DNA of 64,000 nt from PALSA-505 sp963699015 (GTDB lineage: Bacteria > Actinomycetota > Actinomycetes > Streptosporangiales > Streptosporangiaceae): positions 434,001 through 498,000 of the forward strand of contig CAVOSX010000001.1 of the NCBI GenBank assembly GCA_963699015.1. Reading direction: 5' to 3'. The number at the start of each line of letters is the position of its first letter. Within the stretch, counting starts at the first letter, position 1. Under the pieces are notes generated by a model that saw only the letters and a program-made list of their open reading frames with translations, ran no database searches and was not told the origin of the DNA. This document shows, in pieces, positions 24,566 through 32,637 of this stretch. The position numbers and the translations under genes are program-made.

Positions 24566-25861
24566 TCAATCGGGGCCGTCAGCCGAGTTCGGACCTTCGG
24601 ACCGCACGGTACGCAGACGGCCCTGCAGAAGGCGCTGTTCGACTTCGCTGGGCGCCAGGGTCACCGCGGTATGAAGTTCTCCGGCCGCCTCGCTCGCGTG
24701 GCCAAGCCGGCGCAGGCTGTCCGCCAGGGCAGCGTGCCATAGATGTGAGTACTCCAGGCCGGCGATGGTCTTCAGGGCAGCCAACCCTGCCTCGGGGCCG
24801 TCGCGCTCGGTAACCGCGACCGCCCGGTTGAGCGCCACCACCGGGTTGGCCGTGATCGACCCGAGCAAGTCGTAGAGGCCGACGATCCGGTCCCAGTCCG
24901 TCTCCTGCCAGCTGGGAGCGGTCGAGTGGGCCGCGGCGAGGTGAGCCTGGATCTGATAGGGCCCGGCGACCCCGCCGGACCGGGCCACCGCCTCGAACAG
25001 CCACGCCGAACCCTCGGCGATCGCGGCCCGGTCCCAGCAGGTGCGGTCCTGGTCGGCCAGGGTCACCGGGTCACCGTCGGCATCGGTGCGGGCGGAGGTG
25101 CGGGCCGAGGTCAGCAGCAGCAAGGCAAGCAGGGAGAGCGCCTCGGGCTCGCCCGGCATCAGGCCGGCCAGCAAGCGAGCCAGCCGGATCGCCTCGGCCT
25201 CGAGATCGACACGGGCCACCGCGTCCCCGCCGGTCGGGGCGTGGGCCTCGGTGGCGACCAGGTACACCACCGCCAGCACGCTGGCCAGTCGGTCGGGAAG
25301 CTCCCTGTCGGAGGGGATCGCGTAGGGGATGCTGGCCGTGGCGATCTTGGAACGGGCCCGTACCAGGCGCTTGGCCATGGTGGCCTCCGGCACCAGGAAG
25401 GCGCGGGCGATGGCCGGTACCTCAAGCCGGGCCAGCGTGCGCAGCGAGAGGGCCACCTGAGCCTCACGGCCGAGCGCCGGGTGGCAGCAGGTGAAGATCA
25501 GGCGCAGCATGTCGTCGCGCAGCGAGCTGGCTGGCTCGATCGCCTCGATCGCCTCCTCGATCTGGTCCGGTGCGGCCCCGGTTCCCCACCGGAACGCGGC
25601 GGTCTCCTTGGCGGCCCGGGCTGACTCGCGTCGCAGCAGGTCAAGCGCCTTGCGGCGGGCGACCACTGCCAGCCAGGCCCGCGGGTTGTCAGGGATCCCC
25701 GTTCTGGGCCAGGCATCCAGGGCGGTGATCGTGGCCTCGGAGAGCGCGTCCTCGGCGACGGCCAGGTCGCCGATGGTCCTGGCCAGCGTGGCCAGCACCC
25801 TGGGACCTTCGCCCTTCAGCACCCCGACCAGAGTGTCGGTGGCATCCACGCCAGGGTGCAC
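24566..25861 (-). CDS. ECF42-type RNA polymerase sigma factor with C-terminal extension
   Basis: 431 residues. Sigma region 2 is seen at about 15-80 (DLAVAEDALSEATITALDAWP...NPRAWLAVVARRKALDLLRR) and region 4 at about 115-165 (LRLIFTCCHPAL...LEVPAIARAFLV). A long C-terminal extension with helical TPR-like repeats (NRAVAVTERDGPEAGLAAL) marks the ECF42 group. No anti-sigma factor is present, as usual for this group. It starts immediately after the stop of the upstream YCII/DGPF gene, the standard ECF42 partner, so the two form an operon. Confidence 0.9.
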   Translation of the reverse strand: MHPGVDATDTLVGVLKGEGPRVLATLARTIGDLAVAEDALSEATITALDAWPRTGIPDNPRAWLAVVARRKALDLLRRESARAAKETAAFRWGTGAAPDQIEEAIEAIEPASSLRDDMLRLIFTCCHPALGREAQVALSLRTLARLEVPAIARAFLVPEATMAKRLVRARSKIATASIPYAIPSDRELPDRLASVLAVVYLVATEAHAPTGGDAVARVDLEAEAIRLARLLAGLMPGEPEALSLLALLLLTSARTSARTDADGDPVTLADQDRTCWDRAAIAEGSAWLFEAVARSGGVAGPYQIQAHLAAAHSTAPSWQETDWDRIVGLYDLLGSITANPVVALNRAVAVTERDGPEAGLAALKTIAGLEYSHLWHAALADSLRRLGHASEAAGELHTAVTLAPSEVEQRLLQGRLRTVRSEGPNSADGPD

Positions 25862-26221
25862 CTAGGCGTGTACCGGCGCTATCGGACGAAGCTCGATCTT
25901 CCCCCGCCAGGCGGCCGGGATCTGCGCCGCCCACGCGATGGCCTCGTCGAGGTCGGTCGCCTCCAGCAGAAAGTATCCGCCCAAGACCTCCTTCGCCTCG
26001 GCGTAAGGGCCGTCGACCAGCAGGACGTCACCGCCCTTGCCGCCCGAGAGGGTGATGGTGGTCGACATCGTCACCGGGTGCAGAGCTTCGCCGCCGCGCA
26101 TGACCCCGGCCTCGGTGGCCCGGCGGGCGAACTCTATGTACTGGGGGGAGAACTCCACCTCCGGCGGTGAGTCCCAGTACTGGTCCCGGTCGTAGTAGCA
26201 CAAGGCCATGTACAGCGCCAT
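25862..26221 (-). CDS. YCII/DGPF-domain protein, ECF42 partner
   Basis: 119 residues from the ATG at 26221 with AAGGAG at 8-base spacing; a TTG at 26227 is in frame. The DGPYAEAKEVLGGYFLLEATDLDEAIAWA stretch is the DGPF/YCII signature. The family is a ferredoxin-like fold of uncertain function, regularly encoded beside ECF42 sigma factors and proposed to affect their activity. It ends where the sigma gene begins. Confidence 0.88.
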   Translation of the reverse strand: MALYMALCYYDRDQYWDSPPEVEFSPQYIEFARRATEAGVMRGGEALHPVTMSTTITLSGGKGGDVLLVDGPYAEAKEVLGGYFLLEATDLDEAIAWAAQIPAAWRGKIELRPIAPVHA

Positions 26222-26319
26222 CCTCAAGGCTCCTTCTGTTCAGCGGACCATGCCGTACCGTTTTACCTGGGCGATCACGACTGCGCCAGCCGCTGCTACG
26301 GCCCTGGTACCCGTCTGTA

Positions 26320-26365
26320 TCCGGGTACGGGGCGGCGCCGCGGAAGGGAGCGCCCCGTACCCGGA
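26320..26365 (-). terminator. hairpin after the NTF2-like gene
   Basis: Perfect 15-bp stem (26320-26334 with 26351-26365), 16-base loop, 10 bases past the stop of the minus-strand gene at 26376. No T-tract. It likely separates that gene from the YCII-sigma operon downstream. Confidence 0.55.
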
Positions 26366-26375
26366 AGACGGCGCC

Positions 26376-26789
26376 TCAGCTGGCGGGACTGTTGTGGTAG
26401 GAGGCGATGCGCCAGGCGTCGTCGCGCCTGACCAGCACCCAGGTCGCGCGCACCAGACGCTCGCTCGCGACAGCGTCCTGCCCGGGAAAGATGATCCCGC
26501 CCTCGCTGACCACGATGGCCGTGTCGTCGGTAAGAAAGCGGACGTCCACCGGGTGGTCGGTCGCACGCGATCCGCTGAGCGGGCCCGCGAACCCCGCGGC
26601 CATCGTGGTACGGATCTCTTCGCGGTCCTTCTTGTAGACGCCGGGCTGGATCACGCTGGCGTCGTCGGTGTAGTAGGCCACGAACGTATCGGCGTCGTTG
26701 GCTTCCCACGCCCTGTACAGGCCCGCGAGCGGTTCGAGAACGGCCTGCCGGCCGGCTTCGGACCCTGCCGTGGTGGTCGTGCTGGTCAT
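26376..26789 (-). CDS. SnoaL/NTF2-like protein, SgcJ/EcaC type
   Basis: 137 residues from the ATG at 26789, with GAGGAG upstream; the frame is open further but has no comparable start. An NTF2-like cone fold is suggested by LAGLYRAWEANDADTFVAYYTDDASVIQPG and the final WRIASYHNSPAS. SgcJ/EcaC-type proteins occur in natural-product and detoxification contexts, often without a known reaction. No partner gene indicates a substrate here. Confidence 0.75.
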   Translation of the reverse strand: MTSTTTTAGSEAGRQAVLEPLAGLYRAWEANDADTFVAYYTDDASVIQPGVYKKDREEIRTTMAAGFAGPLSGSRATDHPVDVRFLTDDTAIVVSEGGIIFPGQDAVASERLVRATWVLVRRDDAWRIASYHNSPAS

Positions 26790-27049
26790 CGGTCTCCTCG
26801 TTTCTCTCCGCATGGTGGCGAGCGCCACCCGTGGGAAGGACGGACGGGGCTGCCCGGAGAGGACACCCTCGCGGCGCGGAGCCGGAAAAATTTGAACCAT
26901 TACCGCGCTACGGTCGGTAGTCGTCCGGATCTCGAAAGAGTACTGGCGCGTCGTGGCCTCCGTCGCCGCCTGTCCATTCGGGGGCGCCCGGTTCGTCGTG
27001 AAGGTGACGCCGCGAGGACAACCGTCCGCCACCGGCGTGAAAGGACCGC

Positions 27050-27583
27050 ATGGAAACCGAGCACATGGAGTTTTCGATGACTGAGATCGAACCATCCGCG
27101 CAGCTGAACGAGGGATTCAGCCAGCCGGGCGCCACCGCGCCGCCGTGGTCTGAGGTGGCTGGGGTGCTGGCGGCTTCCGAGATGTTCTGGCTGTCGACCG
27201 TGCGCCGCGACGGGCGACCGCACGTGACCCCGCTGCCGGCGATCTGGGTCGACGGGAGGATCTTCTTCTGCGTCGGCTCGCACGAGCAGAAGGCCAGGAA
27301 CCTGCAGTCCAGCCCGAGCTGCATCCTCGCGGCGGGAGCCAACCAGTTCCGCGCGGGGCTCGACGTCGTAGCCGAGGGAACAGCCGTCCCGGTGACCGAT
27401 CACGGTCAGCTCCAGCGGCTGGCGGCGCTGTGGAAGTCCAGGCTCGACTGGGACTTCGAGGTCACCGACGGGGGATTCCGTGATCCCGGCGGCCGCCTGG
27501 GCCTGGTCTTCGGCATCGCCCCGGCCAAGGTCCTCGCGTTCGGCAAGAATCCCTATACCCAAACCCGCTACCGCTTCGCCTGA
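27050..27583 (+). CDS. pyridoxamine 5'-phosphate oxidase-like flavin/F420-binding protein
   Basis: 177 residues from the ATG at 27050 with GAAAGGA upstream; further in-frame ATGs follow at 27065 and 27077. The split-barrel motif FWLSTVRRDGRPHVTPLPAIWVDGRIFFC is the PNPOx/FDOR start, and KARNLQSSPSCIL follows. Such proteins bind FMN, F420 or heme and reduce small molecules. It is divergent from the NTF2-like gene across 260 bp with no obvious repeat. Confidence 0.82.
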   Translation: METEHMEFSMTEIEPSAQLNEGFSQPGATAPPWSEVAGVLAASEMFWLSTVRRDGRPHVTPLPAIWVDGRIFFCVGSHEQKARNLQSSPSCILAAGANQFRAGLDVVAEGTAVPVTDHGQLQRLAALWKSRLDWDFEVTDGGFRDPGGRLGLVFGIAPAKVLAFGKNPYTQTRYRFA

Positions 27584-27675
27584 GCTGTGAATGCTGGCCG
27601 TGGCGCTGCGGGTGCGAAGCGGCGCGGGGTGCCGGACGGGTACGGTGACATACGGGATCCCCTGGGGAGCGGCTG

Positions 27676-27852
27676 ATGCCCGAGACTCGGCACTGCAGGC
27701 ACTGCTGGGGTGACTGCCTCGGTGACTGCCTGGTCGGCGATTCCGGCCGCTGCATCCACGGCTGGGATCAGAATCGCCCGCGGCAGCCGTTCGGGTGGCA
27801 GCTGTTGCTGACCCGCAAGTGGTGGCACCGGGTGTTCTGGGGTATTCGGTAG
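27676..27852 (+). CDS. 58-residue Cys- and Trp-rich small protein
   Basis: The ATG is preceded by GGGGAGC at 5-base spacing. Five cysteines (C7, C10, C14, C18, C26) cluster in the first half, with H6 and H9 beside the first two, which suggests a metal- or disulfide-stabilised knuckle. The second half is basic and Trp-rich (WQLLLTRKWWHRVFW). The composition is not that of a random GC-rich ORF and I think similar short proteins occur in actinomycetes, but I cannot name a family. It occupies the otherwise empty gap 27584-27980. Confidence 0.5.
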   Translation: MPETRHCRHCWGDCLGDCLVGDSGRCIHGWDQNRPRQPFGWQLLLTRKWWHRVFWGIR

Positions 27853-27980
27853 CGGACATTCGGTAGCGGACAAGCGCCGCCCGGGCGCGAGTCTGCCTCG
27901 CGTCTGGACAGCCGAACGCGCTGTCGCCGGGGACGCAAACATTCACTCGGCGATTACTGCGCGTTTCCCGGCCGGCCATT

Positions 27981-30512
27981 CTAGGCCGGCGGATCATCGT
28001 GCCCGGAGGGCCGCGGCAGGCCGAGGTGCTCGGCCAGCCACGGCCCGGTCACGCTGCCCGGATCGCGCGCGACGTCCTCCGGTGTCCCGGCCGCGAGGAT
28101 GTGCCCGCCGTCCGGGCCGCCGTCCGGGCCCATGTCGATGAGGTGGTCGGCGGCGGCAAGCAGGTCCAGGTCGTGGTCGATGACGATGATGGTGGCCCCG
28201 GCCTGCAGCAGCCGGTCGAACACGCCGACCAGGGTGGCTACGTCGAGCGGGTGCAGGCCCGTGGACGGCTCGTCGAAGACGTACAGCGCGCCGCGCTGGC
28301 TGCTGCGCAGCCGGGACGCGATCCGCAGCCGCTGCGACTCGCCGCCCGACAGCGACGGCGTGGGCTCGCCGAGCCGCAGGTAACCCAGGCCGACCTCGCT
28401 GACGGGCCGCAGCGCCGCGGCGACCTGAGGCTGGGCGGCGAACCGCTGCAGGGCGTCGTGCACGCTCAGTCCGAGCACGTCGGCTATGGTCATGCCGTCG
28501 ATCGCCACAGCCAGGGTGGCATCGTTGAAGCGGGCGCCGTGGCAGGTCGGGCAGCCGACGGTGATGTCCGGCAGGTACTGGACGTCGAGATCAATGTGGC
28601 CGAGCCCGCGGCAGGTGGGGCACTGGCCCTCGCGGGTGTTGAACGAGAAGTGGCCAGGCTTCCAGCGCCGCCGCCGGGCATAGGCGGACTCGGCGAACAG
28701 GCGGCGGATCTGGTCGAACGCCCCGGAGTAGGTCGCGGGCGTGGACCGCGCGTTCTGGCCGATCGGCGACGCGTCGATCTGGATGACCTGGCGGATGCCG
28801 GCCAGGTCGAGGCGGCGGACGTGCCCGGGCAGCGCCGAGCCGTTCAGCCGCGCCCGCGCGGCCGGGATGAGGCTGTCCAGGACGAGGGCGGTCTTGCCCG
28901 CCCCGGACGGCCCGGCCAGCGCGGTCAGGCGGCCTTCCGGGAACGCGGCGGTGAGGTCGTGCAGGTTGTACAGGTCGCCGATCTCGATGCTGACCTGCCC
29001 GCCGGGGCCGGCCTGCGCCGGGCGGTCGCGCGACACGGCCGCGGCACCGGCCAGGAACGGTCCCATGATCGAGCGGGGGTCGGTTTCCAGCTGGGCGGGG
29101 GTGCCCTGGGCGATCACCGTGCCGCCGCTGGCGCCGGCCCCGGGGCCCAGCTCGATGACCCAGTCCGCGGCGCGGATGAGTTCCCGCTCGTGCTCGACGA
29201 CGACCACGGTATTGCCGTTCCCGGCGAGCGCGGTGATGGTCTTGTGCAGCCCGGCGACGTTGGCGGGGTGCAGTCCGACCGACGGCTCATCCAGCACGTA
29301 GAGCATGCCGGTGGTGCTGGCCCGCACCGTCGAGGTGAGCTCGATCCGCTGACGCTCCCCGGTCGATAGCGTGGCGCCGGCCCGGTCGAGGGTCAGGTAG
29401 CCGAGGCCGACGTCGAGCAGCGGCGTGAGCCTGCCGTTGAGCTCGGCGAGCAGGCCGCTGGTCATCCGGCTCAGCTCGGCGGGCAGCCCGGCGGGCAGGC
29501 CGGCCATGAATCCGCGCAACTCGCCCAGGCCGAGCGCGCTGATCTCGGCGATGTTGCGGCCGCCGAGCTGTGAGGTCAGCGCCTCGGGCCGCAGCCGGGT
29601 GCCGTGGCACACCGAGCAGACCCGGGTGATGAGGAAACGCTGCACCAGGCGACGGGTGCGCTCGTTGTCGCTGCGCAGCGAGCGCTCCACAGCCGCGACG
29701 GCGTTGTCGTAGCTGACCGACAGCTGCACGGCCCGCCCGCTGCGGCCCGAGTGCAGCGTCACCTTCTGCTGGACCGGCTCACCGTGCAGCACGATGTCGC
29801 GCTCGCGGGAGGTCAGCGACCGGTAAGGCACATCGAGCCGGACCCCGAGCTCGCCCGCGGCGTACATCGACAGCCGCCGCCCGCCGGAGTTCCATGGCAG
29901 CACCGCGCCCTGCTCGATCGTCTTGTCCGGGTCGGGAACCAGGGTGCTGGTGTCGACTTCGGAGCGCACGCCCAGGCCGTGACAGGCCGGGCACGCGCCG
30001 TAGGAGTTGAACGCGAAAAATTCGGCGCTCGGGGGCTCGAAATGCGCGCCGCATACCGGGCAGACGACCTCCATGCCCTGGGTGGCGACCGACGGCCCGA
30101 CGCGATGGCCGTTCGGGCACAGGTGCGAGCCCAGCCGCGACATCATCAGGCGCAGCACGTTCAGCACCTCGGACATGGTGCCGACCGTGCTGCGCGGCCC
30201 TGGTACCGGCGGGCGCTGCCGCAGCGCAAGCGCAGGCGGGAGATGTTCGATCCGGTCCACGTCCGGCCGCTGGGCCTGGGTCAGCCGCCGGCGGCTGTAG
30301 GTGCTCAGGCTCTCCAGGAACCGCTCCATGCCCTCGGCGTACAGCGTGCCGATGGCCAGCGACGTCTTGCCCGACCCGGATACGCCGACCACCGCGACCG
30401 TCCGCCACAGCGGCACATCGACGTCGACATCCCTCAGATTGTTGTGCCGGGCCCCGCGCACGCCGATGACCGTGGGCAGGGTTCCCGGCACGGAAATCTC
30501 AACAGCCGCCAT
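27981..30512 (-). CDS. UvrA-like ABC ATPase (excinuclease A paralogue)
   Basis: 843 residues from the ATG at 30512 (TTG at 30521 is in frame); about 100 shorter than housekeeping UvrA. Two ABC modules are present: Walker A GVSGSGKT and GPSGAGKT, signatures LSTGERQRIEL and LSGGESQRLRI, and Walker B LYVLDEPSVGLHP and LYVFDEPSTGLHP. Two zinc knuckles (CPVC...CPAC; CPTC...CPTC) match UvrA. Short UvrA-like proteins in actinomycetes often accompany DNA-targeting antibiotics as self-resistance or act as accessory repair proteins. No UvrB or UvrC is adjacent. Role is inference. Confidence 0.88.
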   Translation of the reverse strand: MAAVEISVPGTLPTVIGVRGARHNNLRDVDVDVPLWRTVAVVGVSGSGKTSLAIGTLYAEGMERFLESLSTYSRRRLTQAQRPDVDRIEHLPPALALRQRPPVPGPRSTVGTMSEVLNVLRLMMSRLGSHLCPNGHRVGPSVATQGMEVVCPVCGAHFEPPSAEFFAFNSYGACPACHGLGVRSEVDTSTLVPDPDKTIEQGAVLPWNSGGRRLSMYAAGELGVRLDVPYRSLTSRERDIVLHGEPVQQKVTLHSGRSGRAVQLSVSYDNAVAAVERSLRSDNERTRRLVQRFLITRVCSVCHGTRLRPEALTSQLGGRNIAEISALGLGELRGFMAGLPAGLPAELSRMTSGLLAELNGRLTPLLDVGLGYLTLDRAGATLSTGERQRIELTSTVRASTTGMLYVLDEPSVGLHPANVAGLHKTITALAGNGNTVVVVEHERELIRAADWVIELGPGAGASGGTVIAQGTPAQLETDPRSIMGPFLAGAAAVSRDRPAQAGPGGQVSIEIGDLYNLHDLTAAFPEGRLTALAGPSGAGKTALVLDSLIPAARARLNGSALPGHVRRLDLAGIRQVIQIDASPIGQNARSTPATYSGAFDQIRRLFAESAYARRRRWKPGHFSFNTREGQCPTCRGLGHIDLDVQYLPDITVGCPTCHGARFNDATLAVAIDGMTIADVLGLSVHDALQRFAAQPQVAAALRPVSEVGLGYLRLGEPTPSLSGGESQRLRIASRLRSSQRGALYVFDEPSTGLHPLDVATLVGVFDRLLQAGATIIVIDHDLDLLAAADHLIDMGPDGGPDGGHILAAGTPEDVARDPGSVTGPWLAEHLGLPRPSGHDDPPA

Positions 30513-30623
30513 ACCAGGCAACCTACGGCCATCCGTCAGCGGCTGCTGAGCCAGGACAGCCGGCCGGGCCTGTCACTTGCGGTAACTCCCGTGGCGGAAC
30601 TCGTCGGCAAGGGATGGACGGGA

Positions 30624-30654
30624 CCCCAGGGCCGGCGCTCGTCCGGCCCTGGGG
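30624..30654 (-). terminator. hairpin after the MBL-fold gene
   Basis: Perfect 12-bp stem (30624-30635 with 30643-30654), 7-base loop CGCTCGT, located 9 bases past the MBL-fold stop on the minus strand. Confidence 0.65.
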
Positions 30655-30662
30655 CGTTGCGG

Positions 30663-31637
30663 TCAGGGTTGGACCGGTCCGCTAGGTCCGCGGTCGAGAC
30701 GCAGTGATTGCATGATCTGGAACGTGGTGGTGTAGGTGAATTCCTCGATGTCGGCGGCGGCCAGCACGCCGGTGTACTTCGCGACGACCGGCGCGGCCGC
30801 GCGCTCGGTGACGGTGTCCAGGTGGGCTTTGACCCCGGCCCAGGCGTTCTCCCCGGCCGCCACGTAGAACGGCACCGGGTCGACGGTGGCCAGCGCCTCC
30901 TTCGCGCTGGCTTCGATGTCGGCGATGTAGGCCTGGTGCACCGCGACGTCGTCGCGGGTGGCGAGCCGCCCGAGGTGCCCGCTGATGAAGTGGCTCCATG
31001 GGTAGGACAGCGCGATGGCCGGGGCGCCCATATACCCGATGACGTCCTCGGACAGGTTGACGTTGTAGATGGGTACCCAGCCGGCGTTGACGACGTCGAT
31101 GAACATCAGCGTGTCGTGGCCGGGGAAGTGGATGTAGATGTTGTCTGGCGAGTGGTTGGAGCCGTGCCAGGCCAGCTCGACGCGTTCTCCTCCCACCTCC
31201 AGCGTGTAGCTGTCGGCGAAGGTGATCTCCGGCAGCGGCCGCGCCGGGTCGTCGTCGCGGGCCAGCAGCCGCCGGGTCTCCTCGTGCCCGATCCGGACGG
31301 CACCCTCGAACAGCGACGCGGCGCCGCCGTGGTCGGCGTGGTGGTGGGAGTAGACCAGGTGGGTCACCGTGTTGGGCACGCCGTTGGCGGCGGCGATCTC
31401 GTCCACCGCCCGCTGCAGGTTCCCGCCGATGGACGGCGGCGCGTCGAACAGCACGACGCCGTCGCGGGTGGCCAGGAACGCGGCCTGGTAGACGCCGTCG
31501 GTGACCCAGTACAGGTTCCGCTCGACCCGTCCGACGTAGTACCTCTGATCGTTGAGGGCCGGGCCGAGCGCTGACCGGGGGATCGGCGCGTAGTCGGGCA
31601 GGTCTGCGGCGCTGGCGCCGGAGGCTGGTGATGTCAC
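30663..31637 (-). CDS. metallo-beta-lactamase-fold hydrolase
   Basis: 324 residues from the GTG at 31637, preceded by GGGAG at 5-base spacing. The zinc motif H98-x-H100-x-D102-H103 lies in YSHHHADHGG; later metal-site candidates are in WHGSNHSPDN and FIDVVNAG. The opening YYVGRVERNLYWVTDGVYQAAFLATRDGVVLFDAP matches Zn hydrolases of the glyoxalase II/quorum-quenching-like superfamily. A LAL 2 palindrome lies about 93 bp upstream, so it belongs to that regulon. Its substrate is unknown. Confidence 0.85.
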   Translation of the reverse strand: MTSPASGASAADLPDYAPIPRSALGPALNDQRYYVGRVERNLYWVTDGVYQAAFLATRDGVVLFDAPPSIGGNLQRAVDEIAAANGVPNTVTHLVYSHHHADHGGAASLFEGAVRIGHEETRRLLARDDDPARPLPEITFADSYTLEVGGERVELAWHGSNHSPDNIYIHFPGHDTLMFIDVVNAGWVPIYNVNLSEDVIGYMGAPAIALSYPWSHFISGHLGRLATRDDVAVHQAYIADIEASAKEALATVDPVPFYVAAGENAWAGVKAHLDTVTERAAAPVVAKYTGVLAAADIEEFTYTTTFQIMQSLRLDRGPSGPVQP

Positions 31638-31729
31638 GGTGTCTCCCTGCAATTTCGGGGCATGTCCCCTGGCGGTCGTGCGCGTCTTCGCGTGTAACCG
31701 AGGCTCGCCGCCAGCTAGGTGAAAGGTCG

Positions 31730-31746
31730 TCACCGGATCCCGGTGA
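31730..31746 (-). promoter_or_regulatory. LAL 2 palindrome, copy 1 (MBL-fold promoter)
   Basis: TCACCGG-ATC-CCGGTGA, a perfect 7-base-arm palindrome. The surrounding roughly 40 bases (AGGTGAAAGGTCG before it, ATTCACGCG after it) are repeated almost exactly at 32529-32570, and weaker similarity extends further toward both genes. Confidence 0.65.
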
Positions 31747-31769
31747 TTCACGCGAGCTGGCACGGCTCC

Positions 31770-32450
31770 CTATGCGCCGTAGGCCGGCAGTATCGCTCCG
31801 CTGACTGGTGCAGCGGCGTCGCTGACAAGGAAGGCGATCACGCCGGCGATGGCCGCTGGCTCGACCGCGTGCGCCAGCACCTCCTTCGGGAAGATGGCGC
31901 GGTTTGCGGGGGTGTCGAGCAATTGCGGCGCGACTGCGTTCACCCGGATCCCGTGCGGGCGCAGCTCGATATCGAGGATGCGTGTCAAGTTGACGAGAGC
32001 GGCCTTGCTCACGCTGTAGGCGGCCATGTCGCCGGATGGCTCGAGCCCCTGGCGGGCGGCCAGGTGCACGATGGCGCCCGAGCCCTGACGCTGCATGTGC
32101 GGCGCTACCGCCTGGCTCAGCCACAGCGCTGGTCCCAGGTTGACATCGAACATGAGCCGCAGCATGTCAGGAGTCGTGGTGAGGGCATCTCCCGGCCGGA
32201 ACGTGCCGATGGTGTTCACCAGCACATCGGGGGGCCCAACCTCGGTCGCGATCCGGTCGATGAGGCTTTTCACCGCGGTGGGGTCGGTGGGGTCGGCGAC
32301 CTCGGGGCGGACACCGCCAGGGAGTTCACGCAGCGCATGCTCGTTCCGGTCCACCGCCACCACCGTGAAGCCGCTGGCGGCGAGGGTCGCCGTTATCTCG
32401 CGACCAAGCCCGCCGCCTGCGCCGGCCACGATCGCCACTTTCGCACTCAT
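31770..32450 (-). CDS. short-chain dehydrogenase/reductase
   Basis: 226 residues from the ATG at 32450 with GGAGGAGG upstream. The Rossmann glycine motif GAGGGLG is at 10-16, NTIG near 79-82 and the YxxxK pair at Y145/K149. The position of the usual catalytic serine reads HLAARQG, with alanine instead, so activity may be altered or the serine supplied differently. It should act on an alcohol/ketone with NAD(P). The upstream palindrome (32545-32561) ties it to LAL regulator 2, which starts divergently. Confidence 0.85.
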   Translation of the reverse strand: MSAKVAIVAGAGGGLGREITATLAASGFTVVAVDRNEHALRELPGGVRPEVADPTDPTAVKSLIDRIATEVGPPDVLVNTIGTFRPGDALTTTPDMLRLMFDVNLGPALWLSQAVAPHMQRQGSGAIVHLAARQGLEPSGDMAAYSVSKAALVNLTRILDIELRPHGIRVNAVAPQLLDTPANRAIFPKEVLAHAVEPAAIAGVIAFLVSDAAAPVSGAILPAYGA

Positions 32451-32544
32451 GAGCCTCCTCCTTGAACCTCGTGCACGTCCGCCCGGCGGCCGTGCAAGCC
32501 TTCGTGACGGGGCCAAGGCTTGCCACCAGGCAGGTGAAAGGTCG

Positions 32545-32561
32545 CCACCGGATCCTGGTGA
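32545..32561. promoter_or_regulatory. LAL 2 palindrome, copy 2 (SDR / LAL 2 divergent promoter)
   Basis: CCACCGGATCCTGGTGA keeps the CACC-N7-GGTGA layout with small arm mismatches. It lies 95 bp before the SDR start and about 75 bp before LAL regulator 2, so it could control both. Confidence 0.6.
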
Positions 32562-32637
32562 TTCACGCGCCGTTGACACTGCGTACACCAGGCTGATAGC
32601 GAGGGGACTGTGCCGCCGGCGGCAAGGCGTCCGGCGC

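Noticed and set aside
32095..32637. N-terminal extension of the LAL 2 reading frame over the SDR gene
   Set aside because: It is antisense to a well-supported SDR with its own ribosome site; the LAL fold begins only after 32638.
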